A model generated the notes under the pieces. That model was not told where the DNA came from and did not search any database. It worked only from the letters and a program-made list of their open reading frames with translations. The position numbers and the translations under genes are program-made. A stretch of DNA of 64,000 nt from Psychrobacter sp. JB385 (GTDB lineage Bacteria; Pseudomonadota; Gammaproteobacteria; Pseudomonadales; Moraxellaceae), in the NCBI RefSeq assembly GCF_900163785.1, contig NZ_FUKN01000013.1:62001-126000 (forward strand), given 5' to 3'. This document shows positions 8,347 through 17,189 of the stretch, piece after piece. Every line of letters starts with the position of its first letter. The first letter of the stretch is position 1.

Positions 8347-9399
8347 ATGACCTTTAACGTTATGACATTGTCTTACTCGCACGCCCATCAACAAGGTAGT
8401 GGCACAACCGAAGTAGTCGCAGTACTTGTGGCCATCACAGATCATACCGCTCGCGTCTTAACAGTCGATCAGGGTAAATTATTGCCCAATGGGCCACTCA
8501 TGCCGCTGCATCGGTCTCTACAGGCGGGCGTTCGTCAATGGGTTGAGGAGCAAACGCAGCAGCCACTTGGATATTTAGAGCAGCTGTATACCTTTGTCGA
8601 TACCAATAGGCGTAACATTGATGGTCATGCATTGGTTTATGTGAGTTATCTAGGATTGGTGCAAGAGACGCAAGCACAGCTACAAAGCCAAGCATCATGG
8701 CAAGATTGGTACGATTATTTTCCTTGGGAAAATCACTTACATGGTATGCCAAGCATGATTGTCGAATTTATCGTGCCAGCGTTACTAGATTGGGCAAATA
8801 CCGCAGAGGATGATGTCAGTCGCCAGCGCCGAATACAACGCATTGGCTTGTGTTGGGGAGTAAGTCAGCCCGTTTTTGCAGATGATGTTCAAAATATAGG
8901 AGCGGAAAATCGATTAGATAAAGAGCCTACATACGAGAGTAAAGAGTGGGTAGCCGAGCATGTATTGCTGCGTTATGAGATGCTCTATGAAGCAGGGCTT
9001 ATACCTGAAGCACCTACTTATCCGCCCACTTACGAGACAAAAATACTACCTGAACAATGGTCACAGCTCATAGGTGCGCCTATGTATTATGACCATCGCC
9101 GTGTGATTGCTACGGCTATCTCAAGGCTGCGTGCAAAAATCGAATATCGCCCCCTCATCTTTGGTCTCATGCCAGAAGTGTTTACGTTGTCACAGCTACA
9201 GCAAAGCGTAGAAGCATTGTCAGGCGTGCGTTTGCACAAACAAAACTTTCGCCGCCTGCTCGATTCACAGCACCTTGTAACAGAGACAGGAGACAGCAGT
9301 AGCGCTCAACGAGGCCGCCCTGCCAAGCTTTATCGCTTTCGTCATGATATTGAACTTCAAAGCTTGTTAATGGATAGCAAGTTGCCCAAGCGTAAATAA
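8347..9399 (+). CDS. nrtR: NrtR-type Nudix-related regulator of NAD metabolism
   Basis: This 350-residue protein has an N-terminal Nudix-like domain (about residues 15-170) and a C-terminal winged-helix part (about 255-350) with EYRPLIFGLMPEVFTLSQLQ and RLHKQNFRRLLDS, then the basic RGRPAKLYRF tail typical of NrtR. The Nudix box is degenerate: the REUxEExGU core is replaced by VRQWVEEQTQQ. This fits the family theme of a non-hydrolysing ADP-ribose sensor that lets go of DNA when NAD turnover is high. It lies between nadAB and nadC, whose upstream regions share a palindrome. The start is ambiguous: the ATG at 8347 directly abuts AAAGG, while an ATG at 8362 has more room for the ribosome binding site. 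Confidence 0.85.
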   Translation: MTFNVMTLSYSHAHQQGSGTTEVVAVLVAITDHTARVLTVDQGKLLPNGPLMPLHRSLQAGVRQWVEEQTQQPLGYLEQLYTFVDTNRRNIDGHALVYVSYLGLVQETQAQLQSQASWQDWYDYFPWENHLHGMPSMIVEFIVPALLDWANTAEDDVSRQRRIQRIGLCWGVSQPVFADDVQNIGAENRLDKEPTYESKEWVAEHVLLRYEMLYEAGLIPEAPTYPPTYETKILPEQWSQLIGAPMYYDHRRVIATAISRLRAKIEYRPLIFGLMPEVFTLSQLQQSVEALSGVRLHKQNFRRLLDSQHLVTETGDSSSAQRGRPAKLYRFRHDIELQSLLMDSKLPKRK

Positions 9400-9487
9400 G
9401 AAGCTATTTTTGCAGTTGATGATGTCCACTTGGTTAAGCATGAAAACAGGTGCTTGGGTTGCGAGAGTGTTAGCTTTACGCTATATT

Positions 9488-9506
9488 TATGCTCATTTTG
9501 AGTTTA
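9488..9506. promoter_or_regulatory. Putative NrtR operator upstream of nadC
   Basis: TATGCTCATTTTGAGTTTA repeats the palindrome in front of nadA, with 17 consecutive identical bases. It lies 47 bp upstream of the nadC ATG, a position suited to promoter occlusion. Confidence 0.7.
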
Positions 9507-9552
9507 ATTAAATCACGCTCATATTATCAGTGTATGTATATAAGGGTTAAAA

Positions 9553-10413
9553 ATGACAGTCAAACAAGAACCAGCATTAGATGAAGTATTGCTTAAACCT
9601 TTGGTTGAATCCGCCCTAATTGAAGATTTGGGTAGACGCGGTGATGTGACGTCGCAAGCAACCATCCCAGCTGATCTGCAAGCGCAACTAGAGATTAAGA
9701 CGCGGCAAGCAGGCGTGATATGTGGTATGGATTTGGCGCGTTTATCGTTTGCTTTGGTTGATGAGCAGATTGAATTTAGCGCTCATGTCAATGATGGCGA
9801 AACGGTGGCTGCTGGTACAGTGTTGGCGATCGTACGTGGGAATGCCCGTCATCTGTTGACCGCAGAGCGCACGGCACTCAATTTTATGACACATTTAAGT
9901 GGCATTGCGACCGCGACAAAAACGATCGTCGATAGTGTTGCTGCCTATCCTGCGCAAATTACTTGCACGCGCAAGACCATTCCAGGTTTGCGTGTGGTAC
10001 AAAAGTACGCCGTACGCTGCGGCGGCGGGCGCAATCATCGCTTAGGTTTGGATGACGCTATTTTAATTAAAGACAATCATATTGCCATAGCAGGTGATAT
10101 CAAAACAGCTATCCGCCATGCCCAAGAGTTTGCAGGTCATCTGATTCCAATCGAAGTGGAAGTCGATACATTAGAGCAATTAGAGCAGGCATTAGAGGCG
10201 GGAGTGAGCTTGGTCTTATTAGACAACATGTCACCTGACGTCTTATCGCAAGCAGTGGCTATGTGTAAAGGTCGCGCCAAAACAGAAGCGTCAGGGGGTA
10301 TTACGCCTACCACCGTACAAGCAGTAGCGAAGACAGGTGTTGATTTTATTGCGATGGGATACCTCACGCACAGTACCACCGCCTTAGATATCGGTTTGGA
10401 CTTTAGGGTATAG
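9553..10413 (+). CDS. nadC: Nicotinate-nucleotide pyrophosphorylase NadC
   Basis: NadC (quinolinate phosphoribosyltransferase) converts quinolinate and PRPP to nicotinate mononucleotide with loss of CO2. At 286 residues it matches the family. It shows the PRPP/quinolinate segments TCTRKTIPGLR, CGGGRNHRLGLDD and IKDNHI, then EVEVDTLEQL, LLDNM and EASGGI along the barrel strands. An AAGGG precedes the ATG by a suitable distance. The gene is separated from nadAB by nrtR but carries the same upstream palindrome, so the three de novo NAD genes are probably co-regulated. Confidence 0.97.
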   Translation: MTVKQEPALDEVLLKPLVESALIEDLGRRGDVTSQATIPADLQAQLEIKTRQAGVICGMDLARLSFALVDEQIEFSAHVNDGETVAAGTVLAIVRGNARHLLTAERTALNFMTHLSGIATATKTIVDSVAAYPAQITCTRKTIPGLRVVQKYAVRCGGGRNHRLGLDDAILIKDNHIAIAGDIKTAIRHAQEFAGHLIPIEVEVDTLEQLEQALEAGVSLVLLDNMSPDVLSQAVAMCKGRAKTEASGGITPTTVQAVAKTGVDFIAMGYLTHSTTALDIGLDFRV

Positions 10414-10669
10414 TCTGGCTTTTCGGTATTTTTATGGTAGTGGCTATCGCTTCGTACATGAATAGAGCATTGAATAAAAGTATTGTTACTCAATCAAAAT
10501 CTGACATAAGGCATAAGGCAGATAAGAAGATTTAGGCAAAGTTAATGATTTTATTGGCTTATCTGCCTATGTTACAATGCCATTTTTTAATGCTTATTGG
10601 GTCATCTTTGCACTCGCACGATGGCCTTACTTTTTGTACAAGATAGATCAATAGACAAGCGAGCGCTCA

Positions 10670-11311
10670 GTGAATACTGAAATCATCAAAATAATCTTAG
10701 CCTTTATGGTATTGATTAACCCATTTAGCGCTCTGACGTTATTTTTGGATTTAACCCGCGGTTATTCAATGAATAACCGTCGTAAAGTGGCGCGTGTCGC
10801 TTGTATGACGATTTTTATTACCATTAGCTTTTTTACGTTAGCGGGCGAGGGGTTACTAAAAATATTGGGTATCTCGATAGGCTCGTTCCAGCTGGCAGGC
10901 GGGATACTGGTGTTTTTGATTGCGCTTAATATGATGAACGGTGAGGGCAACCCTGTTAAGCCTGATCAAGAAAACTTTGATGTCGATCATGTACAAGATG
11001 CACCGCCAACCATGGCCTCTGCTGTCGTTCCGCTTGCAATTCCGATGATGATTGGTCCAGGTGGTATCTCAACCGTCATTATCTACTCTTCACAAGTCTC
11101 GGGCGTGTTGCAAGTCTCTGCTATATTGATCGCTGGATTGTTTATCAGCTTGTTTTGTTATTTGGCCTTGATGGCAGCAGGTCGTATCAGTCGTTTATTG
11201 GGCGATACGGGTCTCAACATTATGAGCCGAATCATGGGTATGTTGCTTGCGGCCGTTTCTGTTGAAATTATCGTGAACGCATTACGTACATTGTTTCCAA
11301 GCCTGATATAA
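10670..11311 (+). CDS. MarC family integral membrane protein
   Basis: This 213-residue protein has about six hydrophobic segments and the MarC/UPF0056 hallmarks: an N-terminal LINPFSALTLFL and the central AVVPLAIPMMIGPGGIST. Members are inner-membrane proteins of unclear function; the original link of marC to multiple antibiotic resistance was not upheld. The frame starts with GTG at 10670 and has only a weak ribosome binding site. It appears to be monocistronic, between nadC and a convergent acetamidase/formamidase gene. Confidence 0.9.
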   Translation: MNTEIIKIILAFMVLINPFSALTLFLDLTRGYSMNNRRKVARVACMTIFITISFFTLAGEGLLKILGISIGSFQLAGGILVFLIALNMMNGEGNPVKPDQENFDVDHVQDAPPTMASAVVPLAIPMMIGPGGISTVIIYSSQVSGVLQVSAILIAGLFISLFCYLALMAAGRISRLLGDTGLNIMSRIMGMLLAAVSVEIIVNALRTLFPSLI

Positions 11312-11421
11312 CAACGGCTTCGATATTACAACAATGTGGTGAGCAAGCGCTTAGCATAAAATCTACCTGACATGCGTGTGCTAAGGGCTTGCTACGGTTT
11401 TATACAGAAGATTGGTTTGAG

Positions 11422-12642
11422 TTAGTCTTTACTAAACTCTTTAAAATCCGCCTTACGAATTTTTGCATGAATGCCTTTTGTTTTATCGACGACCTGTGAC
11501 ACTTCAAAATCTGTTGCCGCGCTCAGATAAGCATACGCCAATGCCTCATCAATACCATACTCTCTATTCAAAAAACCAATGGCTTCACGGGTCGATTTTT
11601 TCATGGCTTCGTCTAAGTCTTCATCCAATCCGGGCGTGATCCAAAACTCAGCATTTTCACCCAAAGGTTGCGACAGCGACTTGCCAGGGATTTTATCTTT
11701 ACCCGCTTTTAACAATGTGAACTTAAAGGTTGCACGCGCTGATGCTTCGAGTGCGGTCAGAGCGACTTCACCATCTCCCTGAGCAAAATGACTGTCACCT
11801 GTGTAGAAGAGTGCGCCTGGTACTTGTACAGGATAATAGACCGTTGAGCCATCACCCAAATCATTGATGTCCATGTTGCCGCCATACATGGCAGGTGGAA
11901 CAGAATGTACAGGCTCTGAGGTATTGGCAGCCACGCCCATCAGCCCCATGAATGGATTAAGTGGGAAGCGGATAGATTGACCAGATTTGGTTTTGATGAC
12001 GCCTTCATAATCACCTTTGGCATTTTTTTCTATAGGCGTAAAGACGGAAACGTTGCCAAAGCGCTCAGGATGATCTTTCGAAGGATTGTTTTGTTGTGCT
12101 GTTTTTGGAAACTCTCCAACCAAGGTGCCTTTACCATGACGATTGGAGATAACACCATAAGGCACGCGAGGCTCGATTTTAATCACTTCTACTTTCAAAA
12201 TATCGCCAGGCATAGCGCCTCGTATTTCAAGTGGTCCTGTCACAATATGTGGTCCATCTTTATGAAAATCATGTGCTAAGTCGGAGCCAGTAATCTTTTT
12301 GGCTTCATCCAAAACATAATCGGCTGAGACACCTTTTGATTTAAAGTACTTTTCTGCATCGCGTCCTTGATCTTCAAGTAAGCCTTCATGAGACACGGTA
12401 TCAAACGTCACTGTACTTCCAGATGGCACGCTCAACACAGGCTTGGCATCTTTATTGGGTAAATAACCCCAGCTGATGGTTTGTAGGGTGGACGGCACGT
12501 AGTAGTTGCCTTTATATGGCCCTTGCTTTAGTTGGGTGGGTTTATTTGTGATTTCCTTTAAAACCTGAAAATCTTCTGCGTGAGCCAGTGATAAAGTGAG
12601 CGTACTTAAAACAAATAGTGACAAAGCCGTTTTTTTCAACAT
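11422..12642 (-). CDS. Exported acetamidase/formamidase family protein
   Basis: This 406-residue protein starts with a clear Sec signal peptide (two lysines, a hydrophobic core and cleavage near LAHA-ED). The mature part shows features of the FmdA/AmdA family: GDILKVEVIKIEP, a long beta-rich domain and the GALFYTGDSHFAQGDGEV segment. Family enzymes hydrolyse formamide or acetamide to ammonia and the acid. Many characterised members are cytoplasmic, so the signal peptide suggests periplasmic processing of short amides or another substrate. An AAGGAT precedes the ATG. The gene is monocistronic and converges with marC. Confidence 0.87.
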   Translation of the reverse strand: MLKKTALSLFVLSTLTLSLAHAEDFQVLKEITNKPTQLKQGPYKGNYYVPSTLQTISWGYLPNKDAKPVLSVPSGSTVTFDTVSHEGLLEDQGRDAEKYFKSKGVSADYVLDEAKKITGSDLAHDFHKDGPHIVTGPLEIRGAMPGDILKVEVIKIEPRVPYGVISNRHGKGTLVGEFPKTAQQNNPSKDHPERFGNVSVFTPIEKNAKGDYEGVIKTKSGQSIRFPLNPFMGLMGVAANTSEPVHSVPPAMYGGNMDINDLGDGSTVYYPVQVPGALFYTGDSHFAQGDGEVALTALEASARATFKFTLLKAGKDKIPGKSLSQPLGENAEFWITPGLDEDLDEAMKKSTREAIGFLNREYGIDEALAYAYLSAATDFEVSQVVDKTKGIHAKIRKADFKEFSKD

Positions 12643-12851
12643 AGCGCATATCCTTAGTTTTTAAAAGCAATGGTTTTTAAGAGCGATAACTTTTTAACTG
12701 CGCTTTGATTAAGGCAAGTTCTATACCATGGTAAAAAAACGCTCATTCAGTCATAGAATCTATGGGTAAATGCTCGGATAAGTTCTAATTTGGTGCTATT
12801 AAACCATTTAAGAGCGATTTTGGTGCAGCATATCGCAATATCTTAGCAGTA

Positions 12852-13454
12852 CTAACTGCGATATAAATGCCAAGCAAGGTATAGCATCAATATACCGACC
12901 AAGGCATCAAGGATGTTCCAAGCTTTTGGTTTGGCAAACAGCGGTCTAAGCAGACGCGCCCCATAACCCAATGCAAAAAAGAAAAAGAAGGATGCTGTGA
13001 TGGCACCTGCGGCAAACACGAGCTTGCTACTGGCACCTGTTGAAACCATGCCAACGAGCACCAATGTATCTAGGTAGACGTGTGGATTTAGCCAAGTAAA
13101 GCCAAAGCATAGTAATAAGGCTTTTTTAAGACTGGTGACTACTTGTCCCTCAACGGTCATTGCATGTGACACTCGCGCGCTGGCATACAAGCTTTGTAAA
13201 CCGTAGCATAGTAAGAACAGGACGCCCGCGATCTTTGCAATATTGACCACTTGAGGGTATCGTGCGGTGACTGCGCCAAAACCACCCACGCCTGCTGAGA
13301 TTAAAAGCGCATCACTCACCGCACAAAAAAGACAGACAAAAAATATGTGCTCACGTTTGAGCCCTTGTTTAAGTACAAAGGCATTTTGTGAACCGATGGC
13401 GATAATGAGCGATAGCCCAAGGAAAAAACCAGAGAGATAATCAGGGGCATTCAT
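12852..13454 (-). CDS. LysE/ArgO family amino-acid exporter
   Basis: This 200-residue membrane protein has the LysE-type start (GLSLIIAIGSQNAFVLKQGL) and the conserved GFTWLNPHVYLDT segment, with about six hydrophobic helices. LysE and ArgO export lysine and/or arginine to prevent toxic accumulation. The sequence resembles the ArgO branch, but substrate cannot be decided. No LysR-type regulator (argP/lysG) is adjacent in this window. The stop lies a little over 200 bp from the end of the acetamidase-like gene's start region. Confidence 0.9.
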   Translation of the reverse strand: MNAPDYLSGFFLGLSLIIAIGSQNAFVLKQGLKREHIFFVCLFCAVSDALLISAGVGGFGAVTARYPQVVNIAKIAGVLFLLCYGLQSLYASARVSHAMTVEGQVVTSLKKALLLCFGFTWLNPHVYLDTLVLVGMVSTGASSKLVFAAGAITASFFFFFALGYGARLLRPLFAKPKAWNILDALVGILMLYLAWHLYRS

Positions 13455-13589
13455 AGTCGTGTGCTTATAGTTTTTGAGAGTAAGAAAGTTGACAGTTTGC
13501 TTACTGGCAGCGCCAAAAAAAGCTGTTAAGATACGCTATTGGATGTACGTATGCAATACAAGCACAATGAATGAGAGGCGAAGTGTGCC

Positions 13590-14348
13590 ATGGTGGTAAG
13601 TTTGGCAAGAATGCTACAGTCGTTTGGACAAGCGCAGAATGACTTGCCAACGCTAGCGGCTGAAAATGCTCAAAGAGCGAGTATCAATCGGAATACTGAA
13701 GTCAAAGAGGCTGGAGTGACTGAAAAAAGCAATCAAGTAGGTCAGAAGTCCTCCACACTGACACCGCCTGAACGGGCGGATCGTATCTGTGATGCATTAG
13801 CACAAGTCACTGATATTGGAACACCCACGCCTTTGACGGATCGTTATTTGTCCAATCGCGCCCAAATGCGCCCCACAAATAGACCTCCTTTTGACCCAGA
13901 TACGTTATGGTATCTAAGATATGGACGCTGTCCGATTATGACTGAACTGATTGATGTGGTTGATGAGGCCACCTTAAACGCCATGCCGATTGAAGCGGTT
14001 GCCATCCTCGATCGCATCAATGGTAAGCTAAAGCGCTATCGTGAGTGGAGCAGTGAGCTCAACGAACAGCAGCAACAGCAGCACAATGAGCGCCAGTTTG
14101 TCATCGATAAGCTGGTGTCAGAGAGTATTCCAGAAGCGTTGCATCATTATGAGCAGCTACAGCGCTTTAGCCCACATCGTACTAAGAACAGTACGGTTCA
14201 AGGTAAAATGACGGCAGGTGACATGCTGACCGATTTGTTTTTAGAAATTGACTATGAGCTTGATGAATTATTGGATGAGTTGCATCAAACCGTGATGAAT
14301 CGTCTGGCATCGACGCATCGCTATGTCAAAAGTCGCACCCAAAGCTAG
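13590..14348 (+). CDS. Uncharacterised protein, paralogue 1 of 3 (no membrane helix)
   Basis: I do not recognise this 252-residue protein. The first ~130 residues are hydrophilic and specific to this copy. Residues 131-252 form a mostly helical core shared with the next two genes: IEAVAILDRINGKLKRY, a Gln-rich linker (residues 160-165), then NERQFVIDKLVSESIPEALHHYEQL, then DMLTDLF...LDELLDEL and the end RYVKSR. No signal peptide or membrane helix is visible, so it is predicted cytoplasmic, unlike its neighbours. It is the first gene of an apparent three-gene operon, with 30 bp to the next. The ATG follows GAGAGG by about 11 bases. Confidence 0.8.
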   Translation: MVVSLARMLQSFGQAQNDLPTLAAENAQRASINRNTEVKEAGVTEKSNQVGQKSSTLTPPERADRICDALAQVTDIGTPTPLTDRYLSNRAQMRPTNRPPFDPDTLWYLRYGRCPIMTELIDVVDEATLNAMPIEAVAILDRINGKLKRYREWSSELNEQQQQQHNERQFVIDKLVSESIPEALHHYEQLQRFSPHRTKNSTVQGKMTAGDMLTDLFLEIDYELDELLDELHQTVMNRLASTHRYVKSRTQS

Positions 14349-14378
14349 TTTATATAAGACCAATCCCATAAGGACGCT

Positions 14379-15059
14379 ATGATGACCCAAATGACAGCGA
14401 TGTTCGTGATGTTTGTTTTATACGGGCTGTTACCAGCAGCTGGGTTGTATCTGGGTTATCGCGGTATCAAAAAAGTCACAGCGCCCAAAATGCTGCAATA
14501 CAAAGCCATGCCGCAACTGGGTTATATTCCCGAAAAAAGCTTGCCTAATGACGTCAAAACAGCGCTTGACCAAATCAACCAAAAAGGCGAAAAGCTGCGT
14601 CTGATTTATGGCGATACCAATAACGATGGAAAAATTGACGACAAGGATACGGTCAACGAAACTTATATCATGATTCAAAACCTGATGGACACACATATAC
14701 CACAAGCAGTGGCAGACTATCGCCGCTTACATGATCTAGATGTGGCGGATGGTGCGCTCGCTGATACGACAAAAATTAAGCACTCTAACGTCACTGGCAA
14801 AGAAGCACTATTAGACATACTTAAGACAATTAATACCCAGTTCGACGATTTATTAAACGCCTCTTATCATCAAGATGGACAAAAACTGCTGGTCGCCAAT
14901 AGATATCTACAAAGTCGCTTTGATAACCCAGCAACCACGGTAGCAGCGCCTTCTTTGAGTGATATTGGCAGTCCTGATACAGTCTCTAAGACTGATAAAA
15001 ATAGCGATCCTATTGAGACAAGTCCTCAAGCAAAAAGTACTCAAGCAAAAAGTAATTAG
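14379..15059 (+). CDS. Uncharacterised membrane protein with EF-hand loop, paralogue 2 of 3
   Basis: This 226-residue protein begins with a membrane helix (about residues 7-28) and a short linker, then the shared core at about residues 56-182. Where the paralogue upstream has a Gln-rich linker, it has DTNNDGKIDDKD (residues 79-90). This matches a canonical 12-residue EF-hand/dockerin calcium loop: Asp1, Asn3, Asp5, Gly6, Ile8, Asp9 and Asp12. The core continues ETYIMIQNLMDTHIPQAVADY and ends NRYLQSRFD, followed by a Ser/Lys/Thr-rich tail with a repeated QAKST/QAKSN. Function is unknown; calcium binding is inferred from the loop only. The topology (core cytoplasmic or periplasmic) is not decided by the sequence. 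Confidence 0.82.
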   Translation: MMTQMTAMFVMFVLYGLLPAAGLYLGYRGIKKVTAPKMLQYKAMPQLGYIPEKSLPNDVKTALDQINQKGEKLRLIYGDTNNDGKIDDKDTVNETYIMIQNLMDTHIPQAVADYRRLHDLDVADGALADTTKIKHSNVTGKEALLDILKTINTQFDDLLNASYHQDGQKLLVANRYLQSRFDNPATTVAAPSLSDIGSPDTVSKTDKNSDPIETSPQAKSTQAKSN

Positions 15060-15151
15060 GAAAAAATTACTCAGCGATAAAACGATCAGCCAAAGAAAAA
15101 TGAACGCAAAATAGCATCTGATGACATGTGTGAGTGAAAAACAAATAGCGA

Positions 15152-15715
15152 GTGTATATGAGTATCATAATAGGCATTGGCATTGTGACGACAATTACTA
15201 CTTTATATTTGGGAAAAAAGTGCTGGCATGCATTTCATAAAGCGGTCGGCATCTCTCCAGGCGTACTCACGTATCAAGATTACCATGCGCCATCGTCTCT
15301 AACGACCCTAAACTGGCAGCAGCTAAATCTGAATAAAAAACATCTGGAGAATTTATCAGAGCGCCAGTTGCGCCAGCTACAGCGCATTGACGAAAAAGTA
15401 CATCACTACCAAGCATACCAACAAGAGTTACAAGCGCAGCATAAAACACCTGCGATCAATGAATCTCAATTTGTGCTGCACAAGATGTTGCATACTCGAT
15501 TGCCAGAAGTGTTGGCCAGTTACTATCAGCTCATACATATGCATAAGAACGCGAAAACTATGAATGGTGACAAAAAGGCGGAGGCGAGTGAGTTACTACA
15601 AAAGGTACTAAACAATATTGAACAACGTCTGGATACGTTGTTAGAGCAAATGGAGAAGCAGCATTTGCAAGATTTGCGAGTCATGAATCAGTATCTCGAT
15701 AGCCATGATAATTGA
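15152..15715 (+). CDS. Uncharacterised membrane protein, paralogue 3 of 3
   Basis: This 187-residue protein has an N-terminal membrane helix (about residues 3-21, SIIIGIGIVTTITTLYLG) and the shared helical core at about 70-187: RQLRQLQRIDEKVHHY, a linker, NESQFVLHKMLHTRLPEVLASYYQL, SELLQKVLNNIEQRLDTLLEQ and the end NQYLDS. It lacks the EF-hand loop of its upstream neighbour. It lies 92 bp after paralogue 2 and is followed by a strong bidirectional terminator. No known family was recognised. Confidence 0.8.
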   Translation: MYMSIIIGIGIVTTITTLYLGKKCWHAFHKAVGISPGVLTYQDYHAPSSLTTLNWQQLNLNKKHLENLSERQLRQLQRIDEKVHHYQAYQQELQAQHKTPAINESQFVLHKMLHTRLPEVLASYYQLIHMHKNAKTMNGDKKAEASELLQKVLNNIEQRLDTLLEQMEKQHLQDLRVMNQYLDSHDN

Positions 15716-15819
15716 GCCTTTAGGCCAATGAAATAGGCATGAGAGTTAAGCGGTTTTAAAGCTCTAGTCATTATATTTAAGCTGACTACATGTCTATAAC
15801 GACTTACTAATGCGACATA

Positions 15820-15859
15820 AAAAAGCTGCCCATGAGTTAGTATCATGGACAGCTTTTTT
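15820..15859. terminator. Bidirectional hairpin terminator
   Basis: The arms AAAAAGCTGCCCATGA and TATCATGGACAGCTTTTTTT pair around GTTAG and have A- and T-runs on both sides. It serves the convergent ends of paralogue 3 and rluB. Confidence 0.85.
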
Positions 15860-15902
15860 TGAGTTCATTTTAAGTCTTTAACAGACTTAAAGTAAATACA
15901 GA

Positions 15903-16826
15903 TTAACGCTTGTCATTACGGTCACGAGTGTTGCGTGAACCGCGGCTGGCAGGACTTGCGCCACTCTTAGGTTTTGCATTGCTGCTCTCGCCACGACTGT
16001 CTGCACGACGTGCTTTTAGTGGCTTGTTGCGGATACGCTCTTGTTTCTCTTTTGCCGCACCATGTAGACCTGTGCCATAACGTGGGCGTAAGCTGACTAG
16101 GTCTGTCAATGTATTGATTTCTTTTTTGTCCAGCTCTAAGAAACGGCCCGTACGCAGCTCTTTTGGCAGAGCAATTGTACCGTAACGCGTACGCAACAGA
16201 CGGCTGACTTTTAGGCCTTGTGACTCAAACAAACGACGCACTTCACGGTTACGTCCTTCTTTTAGCTTGACGTGATACCATTTATTGACGCCTTCACCGC
16301 CGCCTTCTTTGATGTCTTCAAATTGTGCCATGCCGTCTTCTAGCATCACACCAGCCGTCAAGTTTCGAGCAATCTCAGGTGTGACTTCGCCCAATACACG
16401 GACAGCATATTCGCGTGTCACTTCGCTCGATGGATGCATCAAGCGATGCGCCATTTCGCCATCGTTGGTGAACAAGAGCAGACCAGTTGAATTGATATCC
16501 AAACGTCCAACCATGACCCAGCGATCATGAGTCAATTTTGGTAAGCGTTCAAAGACCGTTGGACGACCTTCTGGGTCCTTAGCTGAACAAACTTCGCCTT
16601 CAGGCTTATAGTATGCCAACACGCGGCGACGCTTCTCGTTTTCAGCAGTGTACTTAATCTGACGACCATCAACGCGAATCTCATCGCCTTGTGTGACGCG
16701 ATCACCAATCGTTGCTGGGCCGTTATTGACAGAGACGCGACCTGCTTTGATCACTTCTTCCATTTGACGGCGCGAACCTAGACCCATACGGGCGAGGGCT
16801 TTCTGTAATTTTTCATCTTTCATCAT
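15903..16826 (-). CDS. rluB: 23S rRNA pseudouridine synthase RluB
   Basis: RluB converts U2605 (E. coli numbering) of 23S rRNA to pseudouridine. This 307-residue protein has an N-terminal S4 RNA-binding domain (KLQKALARMGLGSRRQ, to about residue 60) and the RsuA/RluB catalytic domain with GRLDINSTGLLLFTNDG, whose Asp is the catalytic nucleophile. The Lys/Arg-rich disordered tail after about residue 245 is typical of RluB, though RluF/RluE relatives share the catalytic core. AAGGA lies upstream of two adjacent ATG codons (16826 and 16823); either may be used. It ends at a bidirectional terminator. Confidence 0.92.
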   Translation of the reverse strand: MMKDEKLQKALARMGLGSRRQMEEVIKAGRVSVNNGPATIGDRVTQGDEIRVDGRQIKYTAENEKRRRVLAYYKPEGEVCSAKDPEGRPTVFERLPKLTHDRWVMVGRLDINSTGLLLFTNDGEMAHRLMHPSSEVTREYAVRVLGEVTPEIARNLTAGVMLEDGMAQFEDIKEGGGEGVNKWYHVKLKEGRNREVRRLFESQGLKVSRLLRTRYGTIALPKELRTGRFLELDKKEINTLTDLVSLRPRYGTGLHGAAKEKQERIRNKPLKARRADSRGESSNAKPKSGASPASRGSRNTRDRNDKR

Positions 16827-17189
16827 GATGTCCTTGAGTCGGTGGGTTTACATTTCTCAATGTATAAAATTTTAGCAAAGTAATTTGCAGTCGCTATTCT
16901 ACGCTATTTTAAACCTTTTAGCACGTAAACCCTTCATGAATAATTATGGTATTGCATTTATACTCAATGAGATTTTTTAGTCAAACCTCTGCCTTTAACG
17001 AGTCAATAACAGCCATTTATCCGCATGCAAATCTTATCCTGCGCTAGGATTATTTGGCTCAGACAGGTACAATACCCCTAGTAAATAAACGTTCAGTTCA
17101 TTCATACATCACTCAAGCATAAGACAGGCATGCAAATCACTTGCGAGCGCTGTCTTTACTTTTTTTATGCTTCCTATATTGGAGTTATT
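16827..17189. other. Divergent rluB/folD promoter region
   Basis: A 363-bp intergenic region between divergent genes. It should hold both promoters. I see no gene, repeat element or clear riboswitch. An ACTCA/TGAG arrangement near 16962 resembles the NrtR half-sites but lacks the correct spacing. Confidence 0.5.

Noticed and set aside
16955..16980. Third NrtR operator near ACTCAATGAG
   Set aside because: The half-sites touch without the three-base spacer, and the neighbours rluB and folD are not NAD genes.
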